Source of the DNA: Prochlorococcus sp. W8
GTDB taxonomy: Bacteria; Cyanobacteriota; Cyanobacteriia; PCC-6307; Cyanobiaceae
Reading direction: 5' to 3'
Length of the DNA stretch: 64,000 nt
Assembly (NCBI GenBank): GCA_000291825.1
Contig: ALPF01000001.1
Span: forward strand, 1-64,000
In this document: in pieces, positions 59,659 to 64,000 of the stretch
Layout: each line of letters starts with the position of its first letter
How positions within the stretch are numbered: position 1 is the first letter of the stretch
Notes under the pieces: model-generated
The model's input: the letters and a program-made list of their open reading frames with translations, nothing else
The model's database searches: none
Told to the model about the DNA's origin: nothing
Position numbers and translations under genes: made by a program

Positions 59659-60522
59659 TCATGAATCTCTACCTCCACGACTTCTCTTAGAAACACGACG
59701 TCTCTTTCTAAGAACTAACTTATTACTAGGCTTGTTCTTTTTGCGTGTTTTCAAACCCAACGCAGGTTTTCCCCAAGGAGTTACTGGTCCAGCTCTTCCC
59801 ACAGGGGCCTTACCTTCTCCTCCACCATGTGGATGATCACATGGATTCATTACACTACCTCTAACTTGAGGTCTTCTTCCTAACCATCTTTTTCTTCCTG
59901 CTTTTCCAAGACTAGTATTGCGTATTTCAGCATTACCTACTTCTCCAAGAGTTGCATAACATTCTTTCCTAACAAGTCTTACTTCAGTAGATGGTAATTT
60001 TAAAGCTACATAATCTCCCTCTTTAGCCATGACTTGAGCACTAGAGCCTGCGGATCTAGCCATCTGAGCTCCTCGCCCGGAATATAGTTCAACACAATGA
60101 ACACTGGATCCTAATGGCATGACTGAAAGTGGCATAGCATTACCATTTTCAATAGGTACTGATTGACCTGAAATTAACTTCTGACCAACCTTTACACCTG
60201 CTGGAGCAATTATGTACCTTTTCTCGCCATCTTCATAGAATAAAAGTGCAAGTCTTGCATTTCTGTGGGGATCGTAGTGAATCGCTGCAACCTTTGCTGT
60301 AATATCTCTTTTATCACGTTTGAAATCAACTATTCTATATTGCCTTTTATGTCCTCCTCCTCTATGTCTACAAGTAATAACACCACGATTATTTCTACCC
60401 TTGGCTCTATGTTTAGAAACAAGCAGTGATTTTTCAGGTTTCCTATCTGTTATTTCACTAAAATCTGTTACAACTCTTTGTCGTGTTCCTGGTGTGTAAG
60501 GTCTGAATTTACGTATTGCCAT
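59659..60522 (-). CDS. rplB: 50S ribosomal protein uL2
   Basis: Large primary 23S-binding protein needed for peptidyl transferase assembly. The 287-residue product has [48 protein letters not shown], and the C-terminal [20 protein letters not shown], including the conserved His important for activity. It follows rplW by 11 bp. Confidence 0.98.
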   Translation of the reverse strand: MAIRKFRPYTPGTRQRVVTDFSEITDRKPEKSLLVSKHRAKGRNNRGVITCRHRGGGHKRQYRIVDFKRDKRDITAKVAAIHYDPHRNARLALLFYEDGEKRYIIAPAGVKVGQKLISGQSVPIENGNAMPLSVMPLGSSVHCVELYSGRGAQMARSAGSSAQVMAKEGDYVALKLPSTEVRLVRKECYATLGEVGNAEIRNTSLGKAGRKRWLGRRPQVRGSVMNPCDHPHGGGEGKAPVGRAGPVTPWGKPALGLKTRKKNKPSNKLVLRKRRRVSKRSRGGRDS

Positions 60523-60533
60523 AATAAAACTCC

Positions 60534-60836
60534 TTAAGATTCAGGGAATAACTGAATTTTGTCTCCCTCTGCGAGGCGAACAATCGCTTTCTTAACTTGC
60601 GAACGCTTTCCAGAGAATTTACCGACTCTCCTAGTTTTCCTAGGGGGATTCATTGTGTTAATACCTATAACTTTAACATTAAACATAGACTCAACCGCTG
60701 CTTTAATTTCAGGTTTTGCCGCTCTGTGATCAACTTCAAAAGTATATTGATTAAGATCTAAAGCATTTGTTGCTTTCTCAGTGATAAGAGGTTTACGTAT
60801 TACCTCTGCCAATCGATTTTCAAATAATTTAGTCAT
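60534..60836 (-). CDS. rplW: 50S ribosomal protein uL23
   Basis: Exit-tunnel protein that docks trigger factor and SRP. The 100-residue product has [62 protein letters not shown], the family core. It overlaps rplD by 4 bp with a strong AGGAGG Shine-Dalgarno inside rplD, a sign of coupled translation. Confidence 0.97.
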   Translation of the reverse strand: MTKLFENRLAEVIRKPLITEKATNALDLNQYTFEVDHRAAKPEIKAAVESMFNVKVIGINTMNPPRKTRRVGKFSGKRSQVKKAIVRLAEGDKIQLFPES

Positions 60837-61465
60837 GATTCATAAACCTCCTTAATCTTTTCAATTGCTGAATTTCCTATAACCAATTGGTTAGCGTTCA
60901 GAATGTCAAAAACATTTAATTGGTCTGCTAATACAAGTTTGATATTAGGAATATTATGTAACGATTTCCGAATGTTAGTGGAAGGATTATCAAGGACAAT
61001 AAGAATTTTCTTGGTTTTATCAATTCCAAGTCGGTCAAGACCTTTTATTATTTCCTTAGTTTTTGGAGTAGTGAGTGACGAGCCAAAATCCTCTACAGTT
61101 TGAATATCAGAAGATCTGGACATTAAAGCTGTCCTTAGAGCTAATCTTCTCTCTTTTCTATTCATATCTAAATTATAGGAACGAGGTTTAGGCCCAAAGA
61201 TTATTCCCCCTCCCGGTTTCAATGGTGTCCTAATTGAACCTTGCCTTGCTCTACCTGTTCCTTTTTGTTTATAAGGTTTTCTACCTCCACCTCTAACCTC
61301 AGATCTCGTTAGAGTTGATGCTGTACCTTGTCTTTTATTTGCTAATTGTCTCAATACAGCTCGATGGAGTAAATCCCCTGCTGAAGATTCCTTGGCCACT
61401 TTCAAATCTAAAGAGATTTTTCCGCTTTTTTTACCATCCCATTTAAGAGACTCAAAAGTAGTCAT
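60833..61465 (-). CDS. rplD: 50S ribosomal protein uL4
   Basis: Tunnel-wall protein; in E. coli it also represses the S10 operon. The 210-residue product has the loop region [53 protein letters not shown], then [14 protein letters not shown] and a C-terminal alpha/beta domain. It overlaps rplC and rplW by 4 bp each. Whether cyanobacterial L4 autoregulates is not known from this sequence; a folded leader lies upstream of rplC. Confidence 0.97.
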   Translation of the reverse strand: MTTFESLKWDGKKSGKISLDLKVAKESSAGDLLHRAVLRQLANKRQGTASTLTRSEVRGGGRKPYKQKGTGRARQGSIRTPLKPGGGIIFGPKPRSYNLDMNRKERRLALRTALMSRSSDIQTVEDFGSSLTTPKTKEIIKGLDRLGIDKTKKILIVLDNPSTNIRKSLHNIPNIKLVLADQLNVFDILNANQLVIGNSAIEKIKEVYES

Positions 61466-62115
61466 GATCTATTACCTCCTTTATTTCCGACCTTATTATT
61501 TGGCCTTATGTTTAAGAGTGAACCAGGTTTTCCTGGTACTGATCCTTTAACTACAATTAAATTTTTTTCGTTATCAACTTTTACAACAATAAGACCTTTA
61601 GTCGTAATTTTTTTGCCTCCATATCTACCCGCCATCCTTTTACCAGGATAGATTCTGCCTGGAGTTGTTCCTGCGCCTGTAGAGCCAGGTTGTCTATGGT
61701 TCTTAGAACCATGACTCATAGGGCCTCTGCTAAAACCATGTCTTTTTTGATATCCAGCAAAGCCTCTTCCCATTGACTTACCACTAATATCAACTTTTTG
61801 ACCAACCTCAAAATTATCCACTGTTATTTTACTACCGATTTCATATTGTGTAGTTTCTTCTACTCTATATTCTTTCAAGTACTTTAATAAATCATCCCCT
61901 GACTTAGCCAAATGTCCTTTCTTAGGTTTGTTTAATAGCTTATCCTTAGAAAGCCCAAAACCAATCTGAACAGCAGAATATCCATCCACTGGAAGAGATT
62001 TTAATTGAGTAACCCTGCAAGGTCCAGCTTGAATAAGGGTAACTGGCACAGCATTACCCTTATCATCAAACAACTGGGACATTCCCAATTTTTTTCCTAA
62101 AATTCCTACTGACAT
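61462..62115 (-). CDS. rplC: 50S ribosomal protein uL3
   Basis: First gene of the cluster, near the peptidyl transferase centre. The 217-residue product has [38 protein letters not shown], and the extension [52 protein letters not shown]. No rpsJ precedes it, since that gene ends the str operon. Its 5' side is a 303 bp gap with inverted repeats, divergent from ndhN. Confidence 0.98.
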   Translation of the reverse strand: MSVGILGKKLGMSQLFDDKGNAVPVTLIQAGPCRVTQLKSLPVDGYSAVQIGFGLSKDKLLNKPKKGHLAKSGDDLLKYLKEYRVEETTQYEIGSKITVDNFEVGQKVDISGKSMGRGFAGYQKRHGFSRGPMSHGSKNHRQPGSTGAGTTPGRIYPGKRMAGRYGGKKITTKGLIVVKVDNEKNLIVVKGSVPGKPGSLLNIRPNNKVGNKGGNRS

Positions 62116-62418
62116 AAAATTTCTTTGAAACTAGCTGTATTAGTTAATTTTTAATTTAATTACCTAGTTCCTTTAGTTGTTTGTTAGGGACTAGCTAATA
62201 GTTAAAAAACTAAAATAATTGTGGCTGAGACTTAGTTTAAATAAATTAAAAAGTTTCTCTAAGGAAATTACCTACCAATTTTTAGCTCAAACGCTAAAAC
62301 GTGAAACATTTGAGAGGCTCGGCTAGTTGTACGAGCATTAAATTTCCACCAAATTCTTATTGTACATCATCAAGTCCCATATAATGAAATAACATATAAA
62401 TAAATCAAAATTCATTTT
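62116..62418. promoter_or_regulatory. Divergent rplC/ndhN regulatory region, 303 bp
   Basis: No ORF of credible length. Inverted repeats seen: CTAGTTCC (62164-62171) with GGGACTAG (62187-62194), allowing one G-U; CTCAAA (62286-62291) with TTTGAG (62309-62314); and GCTCG (62317-62321) with CGAGC (62332-62336). It must hold the promoter of the ribosomal cluster on one strand and that of ndhN on the other. The first repeat lies about 50-80 bp before rplC, in its probable leader. Confidence 0.5.
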
Positions 62419-62889
62419 ATGCCGCTAATACTTTCTGGAGAGAAATTCCATGATGATTTGTATAAATATGGCTGCATTGCAGTTTTTGCGCCTTTAGAAG
62501 GTGGTTATGAAACACGCTTATTGAGACGTATGAGGGCTAAAGGATTTAAAACCTTTATTACATCCTCCAGAGGTTTAGGAGACCCCGAAGTCTTCCTTTT
62601 AAAACTTCATGGAATAAGACCTCCACATCTTGGTCACCAAAATGTAGGGAGAAATGGAGCTCTTGGAGAAGTTCAACAAGTTATTCCACAAGCAGCAGAA
62701 CTATTTAATGATAATGATCAAAAGAAATTACTTTGGTTAATAGAGGGGCAGGTATTATCTCAATCAGAATTAGCAAGCCTTCTAAAAATGTCTCAAGAAA
62801 ATGATACTCTTAAAATCGTTATTGAAATGGGTGGCTCTAGAAAGCTTAAATGGCAATCATTAAGCGATTACATCACAAATGAATTTTAA
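62419..62889 (+). CDS. ndhN: NAD(P)H-quinone oxidoreductase subunit N
   Basis: Peripheral subunit of the cyanobacterial NDH-1 complex, which drives cyclic electron flow around photosystem I and respiration in the thylakoid. The 156-residue product has the NdhN pattern: [73 protein letters not shown], and [17 protein letters not shown] at the C-terminus. There is no membrane helix, as expected. It is 50 bp upstream of ldpA on the same strand, an arrangement that suggests co-transcription of two redox-linked genes. Confidence 0.95.
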   Translation: MPLILSGEKFHDDLYKYGCIAVFAPLEGGYETRLLRRMRAKGFKTFITSSRGLGDPEVFLLKLHGIRPPHLGHQNVGRNGALGEVQQVIPQAAELFNDNDQKKLLWLIEGQVLSQSELASLLKMSQENDTLKIVIEMGGSRKLKWQSLSDYITNEF

Positions 62890-62939
62890 AACTTGAATAA
62901 TCTGAAAAATAAAATATTCTTAAAAAGAATGATCTTTAT

Positions 62940-63923
62940 ATGGTTAAAAGTATACTCACAAACAAGTGGGTAAAACTAATATGTGGAGCAAGTAATGAAG
63001 ATGTTGCTTCGATAGAAGATCTTTGCGCAATTTACTCTGCAGCAGGGGTTGACTATATAGATGTTGCTGCAGATCCCTCTGTAGTTACAGCCGCTCGCAA
63101 TGGAATAAATTGGTCAAAAGGAGTATTTGGCAAAGATCCTGGATTAATGATCAGTATTAGTGATGGCAAAGACATTCACTTTAGAAAAGCACATTTTGAT
63201 CCTTTAAAGTGCCCTCCAAACTGCTCAAGACCGTGCGAAAACATTTGTCCTACTTTTGCAATCAATCAAAATGGCATTAGTAAGAATAAATGCTATGGCT
63301 GCGGCAGATGTATTGCAAGCTGTCCTTTAAATTTAATTTCTGAATATGAATATCAATTATCAAAAAATTCTTTAAAAGATATATTACACAAAATTAAACC
63401 TGATGCAGTAGAGATTCACACGGAAATCAATAGAGCAGATGCATTCCAGAAAGTTGCAAATATTATCAAAAACTCTGGAGTAAAATTAAAAAAAATTTCT
63501 GTAAGTTGCGGATTGGCTCAATCCCATGGAAGGCCAGAAGATCTTGCACGAGCTTTTTGGGAGAGGTATGAAATATTAGCTGACCATGAAGTTCAGTTAA
63601 TATGGCAATTAGATGGGAGGCCTATGTCTGGAGATATAGCAGCAACAACCGCAAAAGCAGCTGTTAAACTTTGGGAGAATATAAGATCCCTTTTACCTCC
63701 TGGCTTAACTCAATTAGCTGGCGGTACAAACGGAAACACTTATAAATTTCTTAAACGTAATCAGATCCCAGATGGGATAGCTTTTGGAAGCGTCGCTAGA
63801 AAATTAGTGCAACCTTTGATACAAGAGACTTTTGATAAGAATAAAAAAATTTATGAAAATCCAGAAAAAATGGCTCTAGCAATTGAAAAAGCAAAAATCC
63901 TATTAAATCCTTGGAAAAATTAA
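62940..63923 (+). CDS. ldpA: LdpA family iron-sulfur protein
   Basis: LdpA (light-dependent period) in Synechococcus is an Fe-S redox sensor that adjusts the circadian period to light. The 327-residue product has two ferredoxin-like 4Fe-4S motifs: cysteines 91, 95, 99 and 103 (CPPNCSRPCENIC) and 118, 121, 124 and 128 (CYGCGRCIASC). The N-terminal block WVKLICGASNEDVASIEDLCAIYSAAGVDYIDVAADPSVV and the C-terminal domain with LPPGLTQLAGGTNGNTY are typical. In Prochlorococcus, where the kai clock is reduced, its role may be more general redox sensing. It lies 50 bp after ndhN. Confidence 0.92.
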   Translation: MVKSILTNKWVKLICGASNEDVASIEDLCAIYSAAGVDYIDVAADPSVVTAARNGINWSKGVFGKDPGLMISISDGKDIHFRKAHFDPLKCPPNCSRPCENICPTFAINQNGISKNKCYGCGRCIASCPLNLISEYEYQLSKNSLKDILHKIKPDAVEIHTEINRADAFQKVANIIKNSGVKLKKISVSCGLAQSHGRPEDLARAFWERYEILADHEVQLIWQLDGRPMSGDIAATTAKAAVKLWENIRSLLPPGLTQLAGGTNGNTYKFLKRNQIPDGIAFGSVARKLVQPLIQETFDKNKKIYENPEKMALAIEKAKILLNPWKN

Positions 63924-63982
63924 AAAGGATTTAATTATTTAATAGTAAAAAATCTATAAATGTACTAAAATAAATATAATAA

Positions 63983-64000
63983 TGGGCCGTCGCCAAGTGG
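63983..64000 (+). tRNA. tRNA-Gln, 5' end only (cut by window edge)
   Basis: The last 18 bases, TGGGCCGTCGCCAAGTGG, match the 5' acceptor strand and D-arm start of cyanobacterial tRNA-Gln. The anticodon lies outside the window, so the identity is by resemblance only. Confidence 0.6.

Noticed and set aside
59628-59696. N-terminal extension of uS19
   Set aside because: It overlaps rplB, and MGRSLKKGP is the universal family start.

Overview
The window is a compact, very AT-rich cyanobacterial chromosome segment. Gene content and order point to Prochlorococcus marinus, most likely a high-light-adapted lineage: psaA-psaB, psaI-psaL, NDH-1 subunit N, ferredoxin-dependent glutamate synthase, LdpA, L,L-diaminopimelate aminotransferase, a CbiG-CbiH fusion, short intergenic gaps and several TTG/GTG starts. 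The assignment rests on recognised proteins and gene order; no database search was run.

Layout. 1-9165: 3' part of hisD, rpiA, an HtrA-type protease, the rimP-nusA-ylxR-infB translation/transcription operon, a DUF3493 membrane protein and tRNA-Thr(CGU). 9166-13300: a looser, more variable stretch with a decayed gene carrying four in-frame stops, a GT2 glycosyltransferase that begins inside a methyltransferase-like domain, an MPBQ/MSBQ-type methyltransferase and a UbiH-like FAD monooxygenase, plausibly quinone biosynthesis. 13365-15778 (minus): dapL-clpS-CPBP protease. 16060-20504: rne-rnhB, a DUF1997 protein, pheA and a LON-domain protein. 20562-25268 (minus): the str operon rpsL-rpsG-fusA-tuf-rpsJ, with strong inverted repeats in two of its gaps. 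25463-33117: gltB-yciI, lipA and cbiGH.

33464-40272 carries photosystem I genes: psaA-psaB ending at a clear terminator, then a polyprenyl-phosphate glycosyltransferase and a HEAT-like membrane protein, then psaI-psaL. 40299-43941 is accessory: divergent NlpC/P60 and class A beta-lactamase-like genes with only 13 bp between their starts, an unknown small ORF, a resolvase-like protein lacking the catalytic serine, and a HAD phosphatase. After tRNA-Ser(GCU) come alr and an HNH nuclease.

46041-62115 (minus) is one long S10-spc-alpha ribosomal cluster from rplC to prfA, containing secY, adk, rpoA and truA. Many genes abut or overlap by 1-4 bp, several with strong Shine-Dalgarno motifs. Its few larger gaps hold inverted repeats. 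ndhN, ldpA and the first 18 bases of a tRNA-Gln end the window.

Most of this is core genome. I found no convincing undescribed multi-gene defence or mobile system. The observations most worth checking are the structured gap between rplX and rplE, the resolvase without its nucleophile, the same-frame pseudogene beside tRNA-Thr, the hairpins in the str operon, and the neighbouring quinone-type methyltransferase and monooxygenase.
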